DNA of 60,440 nt, taken from the NCBI GenBank assembly GCA_020630955.1, contig JAHDIE010000017.1, positions 1 through 60,440 of the forward strand, read 5' to 3'. Source of the DNA: Saprospiraceae bacterium (GTDB taxonomy: Bacteria > Bacteroidota > Bacteroidia > Chitinophagales > Saprospiraceae). Under the pieces are notes generated by a model. That model did not search any database. It saw only the letters and a list, made by a program, of their open reading frames with translations, and was not told the origin of the DNA. Below are positions 9,960 through 18,293 of the stretch, piece by piece. The stretch's first letter is position 1, and each line of letters starts with the position of its first letter. A program made the translations under genes and the position numbers.

Positions 9960-11282
9960 GTGTTCAATAGATTTATAAATATTTGGAATTATTTTAGTCA
10001 GATTGGAATTTATGATGGTATTGCCAGTCGGGATGCGAGGATTACGAAATTGATTAACCTTTTTGTATTCTCTATTTTTGTCATGGTTATTTTTTCGTTT
10101 GGATTTCAGCTAATTAAACATCTTGTTGAATCGGGAGAAGTTAAATTTCATTCTTTATTGATGATTGTTACATTTGCTCCTTTTGCCTTGGTTTTTGTAT
10201 TTAACTACTACAAAAGATATAAAACTGCAAGACTGGTAATTATTATTTATACGTTAATCAATAACTTGTTTTGGGCATTTACAAATATTGGACAAGATTC
10301 AAACATCTACTATTCTAATGTTATCCTAGCTATACCAATAGTTATATTTTTTAGAAAATTTAAAACTCAAGCTGCTTTAATTTGCCTAACTTTTATTTTC
10401 TTTTCTGTTTCATATTTTGTTGACACCAATTATCCTGGATATATAATTAGGACATATCAAAATCCTAATTTTAATATTATCGCCTTTGGAATTTGGCTGG
10501 CATTTAGTTTTTTAATGATGCGTTTTTTCTTGCAAGAAATCGATCAAGCAGAAGCCCGACTGCAAAAACAAAACATTGATCTGGAGGATTTTACAAGATT
10601 GGCCTCCCATGATATGAAAGAACCTTTAAGAAACATCATTAGCTTCAGTTCATTGATAAAATCAAAGCATTTGAAAATCCTTCCTAAGGAAGTAGAATCC
10701 TACTTAAGTTATATAGAAACAAACGGATATCGTTTAAATGAATTATTAGATGGATTAAGCTCCTATAATCAAATAAATTTCACTCATTCCAGCCAACTGG
10801 AAGAAGTCTCTTTAGAATCAATATTGAACGACCTAACTAAAGAGTTAAAAAGTTGGATTAGAGAAACCAATGCAATTATAGAATATGATAAATTACCTAT
10901 CATAAAAGCAAATCCATCCCATATGAAATTGCTATTTAGAAATTTAATTACCAATGCAATTAAATTTCAACCAAAAAATGATGGTCATATTCCTATAATA
11001 AAAATTAATTATAAAGAAGATGAGTTGCAACATAAATTTTCATTTGAAGATAATGGGATAGGAATCTCAGAAGCTCAAAGAAAAAATGTATTCAAAAAAT
11101 TTAAAAAGCTCCATTCTAGAAAAGAATATGATGGAACTGGGTTAGGGCTTGCTACTTGTGAAAAGATTATTGCCTTATATCGAGGACAAATCCATATTGT
11201 TCCAGAAAAGGAGAATGGTACAACAATATGTTTTACCATTCCCATAAATTTTCTTCCAAATTTTAGCAGAACTTCAGACTAA
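9960..11282 (+). CDS. Membrane sensor histidine kinase
   Basis: A 440-residue kinase. Residues about 25-200 form about six transmembrane helices with no recognised extracellular domain. A coiled-coil linker leads to a HisKA dimerisation domain with the phospho-acceptor His217 in LASHDMKEPLRN. The ATPase domain follows, with the N box (NLITNAIKFQPK), a D-box (FEDNGIGIS) and GTGLGLATCEKI. It starts at GTG 9960, with no ATG candidate nearby. No response regulator gene is adjacent, so it is an orphan kinase. The signal sensed by the six-helix module cannot be told. Confidence 0.92.
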   Translation: MFNRFINIWNYFSQIGIYDGIASRDARITKLINLFVFSIFVMVIFSFGFQLIKHLVESGEVKFHSLLMIVTFAPFALVFVFNYYKRYKTARLVIIIYTLINNLFWAFTNIGQDSNIYYSNVILAIPIVIFFRKFKTQAALICLTFIFFSVSYFVDTNYPGYIIRTYQNPNFNIIAFGIWLAFSFLMMRFFLQEIDQAEARLQKQNIDLEDFTRLASHDMKEPLRNIISFSSLIKSKHLKILPKEVESYLSYIETNGYRLNELLDGLSSYNQINFTHSSQLEEVSLESILNDLTKELKSWIRETNAIIEYDKLPIIKANPSHMKLLFRNLITNAIKFQPKNDGHIPIIKINYKEDELQHKFSFEDNGIGISEAQRKNVFKKFKKLHSRKEYDGTGLGLATCEKIIALYRGQIHIVPEKENGTTICFTIPINFLPNFSRTSD

Positions 11283-11310
11283 AACAATTTGACTTTCTGA
11301 GCTTAGATAT

Positions 11311-11751
11311 TTAATTCCAACTATCAAGTATTCCCCCCATAATGGAACAACATAAAATCCAAAAAACAAGGTTTAAGGCAATGTTTTTTCCCGATTTCTT
11401 GTGAAATAAACTCATTGACAATAAAACTGGGCATATCAGGAACACGCACGCCAATGCGCCATGCAAAGCGCCATGTCCAAAGGTATGAAAGCTATTAAAA
11501 ACAAGCTCTCCATTTTCCACACCTTTGTGCATTCCTTCAATCACCATTTTCATTGAATACGATAAAACAAAAGCTCCTAAAAGAGCAAGGCCATAAGTCA
11601 AAGCCATGTTGTTGGGAACCATATCTTCCTTTGTTTTACCTAATGAATCATACCACTGCTTTCCAAATAGTGGTCCATAATAAATAGATCCTAAAATACT
11701 AGGAATTAGAGCTGCAACAATAATTGCTAAAAAATTTACTTCTGGCATCAT
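11311..11751 (-). CDS. DUF1761 family membrane protein
   Basis: A 146-residue protein with four hydrophobic helices. It matches DUF1761 by its N-terminal pattern: a first helix running into SIYYGPLFGKQWYDSLGKT. The function of the family is unknown. The ATG at 11751 follows a possible TATCTTTC -7 box on the minus strand (11776-11783). It is convergent with the kinase gene, with about 28 nt between the stops. Confidence 0.8.
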   Translation of the reverse strand: MMPEVNFLAIIVAALIPSILGSIYYGPLFGKQWYDSLGKTKEDMVPNNMALTYGLALLGAFVLSYSMKMVIEGMHKGVENGELVFNSFHTFGHGALHGALACVFLICPVLLSMSLFHKKSGKNIALNLVFWILCCSIMGGILDSWN

Positions 11752-11885
11752 AGCTGTTTCGTTTGGTTAAGTACAGAAAGATAACAATTAAATTCGATTT
11801 CAAAAAATGGAATTGATCAATCAATGACATTGTCAAGCTGATCTTCATCCTGCATACAGAAAAATAATAAATTGCGGTTATAGGC

Positions 11886-12122
11886 TTACCATGTATTTAA
11901 TTTAAGTATAAAAGCACTTTGAAATCCGTGTCCACGTAAACCATCTCCTATCACATCCTCTGCAAAAAGACCTATATCAACTTTGTACATTATGGCAATA
12001 AAATAGACCTAGGGTTCATATCGCTCAAGTTTTATTTGATCGATATTAAAATTAAAAATTTCCTTTAAGGTCGTACTCCTAAGATGTGCCTCCAAATAAG
12101 GCAATTTAAGAGAACAATTTTT
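11886..12122 (-). pseudogene. Degenerate 3-prime end of an outer-membrane-type gene
   Basis: The 386-nt gap between DUF1761 and the GH109-like gene contains one minus-strand frame. It is open from 12122 to 11886 except for a single TAG at 12009-12011. Before the stop it reads LPYLEAHLRSTTLKEIF; after it come MYKVDIGLFAEDVIGDG and LRGHGFQSAFILKLNTW, then TAA. The alternating hydrophobic pattern and the aromatic C-terminal residue resemble the last strands of a beta-barrel. I cannot name the parent family. It could also be a short ORF (11886-11990, 34 aa). Nothing else is evident in this gap. Confidence 0.35.
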
Positions 12123-12137
12123 TTACTGAGCTTTTAA

Positions 12138-13523
12138 TCAAGCAATAATCCCCAAAGGCTTTGTTGACTTCCAATTACCTCTGGTAAAATCAGGAAACCA
12201 CTGTGGCGCACCTCCTTGCGAGACGGAAAGTTCACTTAGTGGAGCGACAGCACTCCAAAAGCATCCTTCATATACATTTTGATCCAATGCCAAGCCATTT
12301 TGTAAGCATTCTATGATTCGATAAATCATCATACCATCCATGCCACCATGTCCACTTTCTTTGGTTTTTTGATTTAATCGTATGTACAATGGGTGATCAT
12401 ATTTTTCGTACAACATTGCTAATTGTTCACCTTGCACCCATTGATGATGGTTGTTGGTAAGTCCTTCTACTCCACCATCTAAAGCTACTCTTGTTGGAAA
12501 ACCTGCCAAAGTTCCAATTGTACCTTGAATTAAATTATGTCTAGAGTATGGTCTTGGGCTGGTTTCATCCCATTGAATCATAATAGTCCGTCCAAGATGA
12601 GTTTTTACAATTGAAGTATTTAGATCGCCACCTTTATATTTTAAATCATTCCATTTGTGATCCTTTGGATAATTTTCTCTTGCATATTTTTTCCTTCCCA
12701 ATGCAGGAGTTGAATAAGATACAATAGTATTAAAGGTATCTTCTCCTCTTCCTAAATTCATATACTGTGCTACAGGGCCTAATCCATGAGTTGGATACAA
12801 GTTACCATTTCGATTAGCATAATGTAAAGTACGCCAAGAGCCTGTTCCACGTTCTTGTTCTTCCATTTGCCATCTTAATTCATGAATATATGCAGCTTCG
12901 GCATGTAATAAATCTCCGATGACACCTTGTCTGCACATATTAAGAAACATTAGTTCATCACGAGAGTAATTTACATTTTCCATCATCATGCAATGCTTCT
13001 GTGTCTGTTCTGAGGTATTGACAATATCCCACATTTCTTGAATCGTCACAGCAAGCGGAACTTCTACAAATGCATGTGCACCTTTGTTCATTGATTCAAT
13101 TGCCATTGGAGCATGGTTATTCCAATTGGTTGCAATAAAAACGACATCCGGCTTCACTTCATCGAGCATAAGTTTCCATCTATCCTCATGACCATAATAT
13201 AATTTTACATTATTATGTCTTGTTCCTTTTCCAATTTCGTTAGAAACTTTATTCCATTTTTGTACATTGTCTTCATAAAGATCACTTATTGCGACCACTT
13301 CAGTTCCTGGCAGATTCGCCATAAATTTGAGATGAGCTCCTCCCCTTGCACCTACTCCGATAAAAGCTGCACGAACATTTGGTATTTTAGGGGCTTGAAA
13401 ATCACCCATATATCTACCATCTCTTTCTCTTTCTTCTTCTCTTTTTGACTTTCGTAAAATAGATCCTGCACCTAAAACAAGTCCAGACAATGAACTATTC
13501 TTGATAAATTTTCTGCGATCCAT
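12138..13523 (-). CDS. GH109-like NAD-dependent glycosidase (Gfo/Idh/MocA fold)
   Basis: A 461-residue protein. A Tat-like signal (MDRRKFIKNSSLSGL) is followed by a Rossmann domain (FIGVGARGGAH, about residues 54-64) and a C-terminal Gfo/Idh/MocA domain. Several segments match family GH109 alpha-N-acetylgalactosaminidases: CMMMENVNYSRDELM, HELRWQMEEQERGTGSWRT, NGNLYPTHGLGPVAQYMN and SPRPYSRHNLIQGTIGT. As in that family, the usual Lys of EKP is missing (VEVPLAV). GH109 enzymes use bound NAD to oxidise C3 transiently during glycoside cleavage. It is probably periplasmic. It is the last gene of a three-gene operon, 2 nt after its upstream neighbour. Confidence 0.87.
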   Translation of the reverse strand: MDRRKFIKNSSLSGLVLGAGSILRKSKREEERERDGRYMGDFQAPKIPNVRAAFIGVGARGGAHLKFMANLPGTEVVAISDLYEDNVQKWNKVSNEIGKGTRHNNVKLYYGHEDRWKLMLDEVKPDVVFIATNWNNHAPMAIESMNKGAHAFVEVPLAVTIQEMWDIVNTSEQTQKHCMMMENVNYSRDELMFLNMCRQGVIGDLLHAEAAYIHELRWQMEEQERGTGSWRTLHYANRNGNLYPTHGLGPVAQYMNLGRGEDTFNTIVSYSTPALGRKKYARENYPKDHKWNDLKYKGGDLNTSIVKTHLGRTIMIQWDETSPRPYSRHNLIQGTIGTLAGFPTRVALDGGVEGLTNNHHQWVQGEQLAMLYEKYDHPLYIRLNQKTKESGHGGMDGMMIYRIIECLQNGLALDQNVYEGCFWSAVAPLSELSVSQGGAPQWFPDFTRGNWKSTKPLGIIA

Positions 13524-13525
13524 TT

Positions 13526-14917
13526 TTAGAATTTTCTATAGGGTACATCAAGAAATTTATTAACCTCAGCTTCTTTAAATTTCAAAGTTGCTTTATCCCA
13601 ATGCAATGTTTGATTTGGAAAATAGCCGGCGATAACTCCTAACAAAATTGTTTCAGTAAGTCTTGCTGCATAGGAAAAAGGGGCAGAACACTTTGCTTTA
13701 CCCATGCAAGCATCGATGAATTCATGATAATGTATGGCACTTTCCTTATTGTAATCTCTTTCACCAGGTACTTCATCTCTGATGCTTTCATCAATAATAC
13801 TAAGATCTATTTCTTCATATTTACCATCAATGATTAATCTCGGCAATTCCATGAAATGGGGCAATAATAAATTGCCTTTTTCACCAATAAACATCGCGCC
13901 TTGCTCTGGCAATTTTTCATCATTTCCGGGAAGTTTGAGATCATCGCTCATTCTTGGAGCACCTTCACCATCATACCAAATCCACTTAAAATTATCCGTA
14001 GTGTATTTCGTTCCTGGGAATTCGTAGGTTACTATATTGTTTTCTGGAAAGCCAAATCCATTAGGTTCACGACATTCATTTTTAATGGTGTAAGGAATAT
14101 CTAGGTCCAGTGCATTATAAGGAGTATCGAAAATATGAACCCCCATATCTCCTAAAGTTCCACAACCATAATCAACCAATTTTCTCCAATTGCCTGGATG
14201 ATAAACATTTTCTTTGTAATCTCTTGTTTTGGAAGTACCTAGCCATAGGTTCCAATCCAAATGTTCTGGAACTGGATCTGATCCCTTTGGAATTTCGCCA
14301 TCATATCCCCAATTTTTTGGAGACCAGGCATGCACCATTTTAACTTTTCCAATGATACCTGCTTGAATCAATTGCGTAGCTAATTTGTAATCATAAAAGG
14401 AATGCACTTGAATACCCATCTGTGTAATTAGATTTTTCTCTTCAGCCTTCTTTTTCATTGCTCTAGCTTCTGAAACATGATGAGTCAATGGTTTTTGACA
14501 ATACACAGGTTTGTCCAAATCCATAGCCATCATTGATGCAGGAGCATGTGTATGATCAGGTGTGGATACGATAACAGCATCAACGGAATCTCCTAACTCA
14601 GCAAGCATTACACGATAATCCTTAAAGGTTTTGGCATCTGGAAACAATTCTTTTGCAGCTGCCAAAGCTCTTGAGTCTACATCACAAAGGGCAGTAATTA
14701 TTGCTTTAGGATGTGAAGCAATGGCTTTCAAATCTTCAAGCCCCATTCCTCCAATTCCGATGTGTGCAGTTCGAACATTTTCCAATATCTTAACTGTCTT
14801 CTCAATGGTCTTTTTCGTTGCTTCATTTTTACAAGAAGTAAAAACTACACCTGATGATAGTGTTACCGAAGTAGCAAACAGTCCGGTATTTTTAATAAAT
14901 TCTCTTCTATTACTCAT
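13526..14917 (-). CDS. Gfo/Idh/MocA family oxidoreductase, exported
   Basis: A 463-residue NAD(P)-dependent sugar oxidoreductase. The N-terminus MSNRREFIKNTG is a Tat-type signal and runs into TSCKN, a possible lipobox. A Rossmann motif (HIGIGGMGLEDL) and the catalytic Lys-Pro (YCQKPLTHHVSEA) are present. The C-terminal half contains GDMGVHIFDTPYNAL, typical of this family. It lies between a DUF1080 lipoprotein and a GH109-like enzyme with 2- and 11-nt gaps. I infer that it oxidises or reduces C3 of a sugar in the same pathway. The exact sugar is unknown. Confidence 0.9.
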   Translation of the reverse strand: MSNRREFIKNTGLFATSVTLSSGVVFTSCKNEATKKTIEKTVKILENVRTAHIGIGGMGLEDLKAIASHPKAIITALCDVDSRALAAAKELFPDAKTFKDYRVMLAELGDSVDAVIVSTPDHTHAPASMMAMDLDKPVYCQKPLTHHVSEARAMKKKAEEKNLITQMGIQVHSFYDYKLATQLIQAGIIGKVKMVHAWSPKNWGYDGEIPKGSDPVPEHLDWNLWLGTSKTRDYKENVYHPGNWRKLVDYGCGTLGDMGVHIFDTPYNALDLDIPYTIKNECREPNGFGFPENNIVTYEFPGTKYTTDNFKWIWYDGEGAPRMSDDLKLPGNDEKLPEQGAMFIGEKGNLLLPHFMELPRLIIDGKYEEIDLSIIDESIRDEVPGERDYNKESAIHYHEFIDACMGKAKCSAPFSYAARLTETILLGVIAGYFPNQTLHWDKATLKFKEAEVNKFLDVPYRKF

Positions 14918-14928
14918 TCCAATTTAAA

Positions 14929-16251
14929 TTAAAGTTCTCGTATTTTTACGTTCCTAAAGGAAAGAGGACTATCATGATCTTGAAATCCAATCAGCCCTGT
15001 TTTGTATTTTCCATAATCCGCATGATCTTTCCATTTACTGTTTTCTTTTCTTTCCTTCCAATCATCTGACCAAGGAACAAAGGAAACTGTTTTTACACCA
15101 TTTAGATAGTATTCAACCAATTCCTCTGTAAATTTAATTCTGGAAGAATTCCATTCTCCAGCTGGATTTAGAATTTCAATAGAGTCATCTACGGCGTACA
15201 TGCCATAATCAGCTCCAGCTTTCTGCCATGGTTCAAGTTTAGCATTGTTAAGCTTTTCCCAACCTGAATCATCTAGAAGTTGATATTCTGGACTTACAGT
15301 GTATGGAGCATAATCGCCTTCCTTCAAGTGATAGAATGCACCACTGTTTCCTCCTTCCGGTACTTTCCATTCAAAGCTTAGATCAAAATTGCTATATTCC
15401 TTGGCTCCATATACAAGATCCTTACCGCCAGTATATTCTTCTTCGAGCTTTATTTCAGTATCAAAACTCAGGGTTCTGTCTTTTACAACCCATTGAGGAG
15501 GCATGCTGGTACCATTGTAGGCTCTCCATCCATCAGTAGAACTTCCATCGAATATATATTGCCAGGTATTTTTTGTCGCTTCCGCAAATGTCTTGGCTTC
15601 TGCTTCATCAATTTTTCTCACTTTCAGATTTCTCCACCTTACTTTTATTCCTCCTCCATCGTGAATTTGCAAAGCAATGGCACCTGTACCTTCTCCTATT
15701 TTTTTGTCCTTAAGGGAAATCATTTCAGTACCATTTACCCAAGTAGTTACTTTGTCATCTGCAACGATCATACGCATTTCATTCCATTCTCCCATTTTTA
15801 ATGCTTTGTCTTTTTCTTCATCGGGTTTGATCAACCAACCTCTTCCATAAGATTCATAGATTCCACCAGTATGAAGATTTGGGGGAGCTACCTCAACCTG
15901 CCAGCCACTTATCTTTGTACCTTCAAGTGTTGATCTAAAAAAAACGCCAGAATTCCCATTTGCTTCTTGCTTGAATTCTAAAACCAATTCGTAGTCATCA
16001 TAAAACTTCTCTGTTGATAGATAACCATATTCTTCTTTAGGTCCGCTTTCGCAAATGATTTCACCATTTTCGACATACCAATTTTCTTGTCCGTGATTAA
16101 TCCATCCATCTAGATTTTTTCCGTTGAAAATTTCAATCCATTCAGATTGATCTGAATTGGATTTGGCATCATTAGAGGTACAGGAAAAAAATAAGAAAAT
16201 TGGAATCAATAGAACCAACAGTAGCTTCAGGAATAAGGTATTGATTTTCAC
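14929..16251 (-). CDS. Lipoprotein with two DUF1080 (3-keto-disaccharide hydrolase) domains
   Basis: A 440-residue lipoprotein (lipobox near LFFSCTS) with two tandem DUF1080 jelly-roll domains. The first (about 36-215) contains WIEIFNGKNLDGW and GNSGVFFRS. The second (about 230-440) contains IFDGSSTDGWRAYNG and GGNSGAFYHL. DUF1080 proteins are now described as 3-keto-disaccharide hydrolases. The start is GTG at 16251. It is the first gene of the operon with the oxidoreductase and the GH109-like enzyme, which supports an extracytoplasmic 3-keto-glycoside route. The gene carries one copy of the recurrent word in the opposite orientation to most, and one copy with a single mismatch. Confidence 0.88.
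   Translation of the reverse strand: MKINTLFLKLLLVLLIPIFLFFSCTSNDAKSNSDQSEWIEIFNGKNLDGWINHGQENWYVENGEIICESGPKEEYGYLSTEKFYDDYELVLEFKQEANGNSGVFFRSTLEGTKISGWQVEVAPPNLHTGGIYESYGRGWLIKPDEEKDKALKMGEWNEMRMIVADDKVTTWVNGTEMISLKDKKIGEGTGAIALQIHDGGGIKVRWRNLKVRKIDEAEAKTFAEATKNTWQYIFDGSSTDGWRAYNGTSMPPQWVVKDRTLSFDTEIKLEEEYTGGKDLVYGAKEYSNFDLSFEWKVPEGGNSGAFYHLKEGDYAPYTVSPEYQLLDDSGWEKLNNAKLEPWQKAGADYGMYAVDDSIEILNPAGEWNSSRIKFTEELVEYYLNGVKTVSFVPWSDDWKERKENSKWKDHADYGKYKTGLIGFQDHDSPLSFRNVKIREL
15577..15590 (+). repeat. Recurrent 14-bp word, copy 2
   Basis: Reads CGCTTCCGCAAATG on the plus strand within the minus-strand DUF1080 gene. Here the complement is translated as Phe-Ala-Glu-Ala, not Ala-Ser-Ala-Asn. This shows that the conservation is at DNA level. 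Confidence 0.8.
16044..16057 (+). repeat. Recurrent word, one-mismatch copy
   Basis: Reads CGCTTTCGCAAATG, one base different from the exact word, about 470 nt from copy 2 in the same gene and the same orientation. Confidence 0.5.
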
Positions 16252-16481
16252 AGCTTTGTTTTTAGGTTAAGAGATAAGCTAGTGTAAAATACAAGAAATT
16301 GTTAATTTTTAAACATATCAAGAAATTCCAAAGGTGATTAATATTAAAAAACATGGAAATACTATACTCACTAATGATGGCCTCAAGGATTATACTCGCT
16401 TAGTTTCCATAATAAAAGTAAGACCAAAAAGGTTTTACTCTAGGATCATTTAGATCTTTCTCTTCAGTCAAATTAGGAATC

Positions 16482-17411
16482 ATGTTTCGAATATCGCCTA
16501 CTTTATTATTAAGTATTTTAATGCTTTTAAGCATCAACTCATTTGCGCAAAGCGAAAACAGCAAAACTCCTCATCCAAAATTTGGACCCTTTGAGGGGCT
16601 TGTGTATGACTTACCTGAGCTAGAAATAACAAAAGGAAAATTAAAAAGCATTGGTATCCAAGAATATTATTCAGATACCATCTATAGTTATCCAAAAATA
16701 GGAACAATTACATTACAAAAACTAGACATCCCTGAGTCCAACACAAAAGAGGACAAATTTCCAGGAATCGATAAAACTATAAAATTTGCCATGATACTTG
16801 AAAGTGAAATGGAAATCTTGATTGATGGATGTTATGAATTTACTTTAAAATCTGATGATGGTTCGAGACTATGGATCGATGAAGTTCAGCTCATCAATAA
16901 TGATGGAGGTCATAAGATGAGAACCAAAAAAGATAGTACTTCATTTTATAAAGGAACATACACTGCAAAGGTGTGGTATTTTCAAGGGATGCCAGACCGT
17001 TTTGGTATTAAGTTGGATGCAAAATTGATTGGTAAGGTAGAAGCTTGCCCGAATAATTTTGAGAAAAATGAAAAAATCATTACACTACAAAAATTCTATT
17101 TCGATACTGATGCTTTTAAAATAAATAATGAAGCCCAAAAAGAAATTGAAGAAGCAGCAATAATTATAAAAAAATCCAATCCCCGCCAAATCGAAATTAT
17201 TGGGCACACAGACAATCAAGGCTCTGATGAATACAATAAAAATCTTTCAATGAAAAGAGCTGAGGCTGTCAAGCAAAGCTTAATGGTCTTGTTAGACAAT
17301 AAAAAAATTAGATACATCATAAAAGGACTGGGCTCAACTCAACCAATTGCCTCCAATGAAAATAATGAAGGCAAAAGCAAGAACAGAAGGGTTGAACTGA
17401 AGTTTTATTGA
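16482..17411 (+). CDS. PA14-like/OmpA C-terminal domain protein
   Basis: A 309-residue envelope protein. A signal peptide (cleavage near NSFAQ) is followed by a PA14-like domain (about 60-185), recognised by GCYEFTLKSDDGSRLWIDEVQ and KVWYFQGMPDRFG. The OmpA-type peptidoglycan-binding domain (about 200-309) contains KFYFDTDAFKINNEA, IEIIGHTDNQGSDEYN and the final SKNRRVELKFY. The OmpA part should anchor it to the cell wall, while PA14 modules usually bind glycans. No transmembrane barrel is present. It is monocistronic, after a 230-nt gap in which I see no other feature. Confidence 0.88.
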   Translation: MFRISPTLLLSILMLLSINSFAQSENSKTPHPKFGPFEGLVYDLPELEITKGKLKSIGIQEYYSDTIYSYPKIGTITLQKLDIPESNTKEDKFPGIDKTIKFAMILESEMEILIDGCYEFTLKSDDGSRLWIDEVQLINNDGGHKMRTKKDSTSFYKGTYTAKVWYFQGMPDRFGIKLDAKLIGKVEACPNNFEKNEKIITLQKFYFDTDAFKINNEAQKEIEEAAIIIKKSNPRQIEIIGHTDNQGSDEYNKNLSMKRAEAVKQSLMVLLDNKKIRYIIKGLGSTQPIASNENNEGKSKNRRVELKFY

Positions 17412-17516
17412 CTAATTGTAGTTCGCTATTCAGTAATTCATTGTAAAAGGCACGGTAGATAGAGGGAAGCGGAATTTCGGGATGTTCGTGAAATTTTGTT
17501 TTACTTGAGGGAATAA

Positions 17517-17524
17517 TATCTTAG
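17517..17524 (+). promoter_or_regulatory. Candidate -7 box for trmN6
   Basis: TATCTTAG, one base from TAnnTTTG, sits 19 nt before the ATG with a TTG-containing region about 20 nt upstream. The same octamer occurs just before the response regulator at 38434. Confidence 0.4.
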
Positions 17525-17543
17525 TGGAAATTTTAAAATTGAT

Positions 17544-18260
17544 ATGCCTCCTTTTAAGTTCAAGCAATTTGATGTACACCAGGACAAGGTGATTTTTAAA
17601 GTAAATCAAGATGGAGTCTTACTCGGAGCATGGGCGGATGTAAAAAATAAGCTTGACGGTTTGGATATTGGAACAGGGTCTGGAGTCATTGCTTTAATGA
17701 GCTGTCAACGCAATGCCGATATCAAGATGGATGCTGTCGAAGTGGATCAAGAAACTGCAAGTCAAGCACAGCAAAATTTTACCAAAAGTAAATTTAGAAA
17801 AAGATTACAAGTTCATTGTAATTCCATCCAATCATTTGCCTTGAGCTCAAATAAAAAATATGATTTTATTATTTCCAACCCACCTTACTTTCAGGTTGGA
17901 CAAAATTCTCCAACAAACTCACGAATAAAAATTGCTAAGCATACTGATCTTTTGCCTTTTGAAGATTTGGTTGATAGTAGCTCCAAACTTTTGTCTGAAT
18001 CAGGAGAGTTTCACTTAATACTACCCTATCAAGAAGCACAAGTATTTATCGAACTGGCTAGGAAAGTAAAATTACATTTGCGAAAAGCAACTTATGTAAA
18101 AGGAAGGATATCCAAACCGATTGAAAGAGTATTGATGACTTTTTCAAAAGTAGAGAAGGAATTGTTCGAAACTCATTTGGTTGTCCAAAAAAGTGGGCAG
18201 AGACATGACTATACGGATGAGTATATTGAGTTGGTTAATGGCTTCTATACTATTTTGTGA
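17544..18260 (+). CDS. trmN6: tRNA1(Val) (adenine(37)-N6)-methyltransferase
   Basis: A 238-residue Rossmann methyltransferase. The N-terminus (FKFKQFDVHQDKVIFKVNQDGVLLGAW) is the characteristic TrmN6/YfiC opening. The SAM loop is DIGTGSGVIAL (41-51), and the amino-methyltransferase motif NPPY is at residues 112-115. It is expected to modify A37 of tRNA-Val by transferring a methyl group from SAM to N6. The length equals that of known members. It is convergent with the DUF1028 gene. Confidence 0.9.
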   Translation: MPPFKFKQFDVHQDKVIFKVNQDGVLLGAWADVKNKLDGLDIGTGSGVIALMSCQRNADIKMDAVEVDQETASQAQQNFTKSKFRKRLQVHCNSIQSFALSSNKKYDFIISNPPYFQVGQNSPTNSRIKIAKHTDLLPFEDLVDSSSKLLSESGEFHLILPYQEAQVFIELARKVKLHLRKATYVKGRISKPIERVLMTFSKVEKELFETHLVVQKSGQRHDYTDEYIELVNGFYTIL

Positions 18261-18293
18261 TTAGGCACTAATCCTTTTAGAATAAGATTTATA

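Noticed and set aside
18072-18086. CATTTGCGAAAAGC in trmN6 and TTGCGGAAG at 35214-35223 as further copies of the recurrent word.
   Set aside because: They differ from the 12-mer by several bases, so they were not counted.
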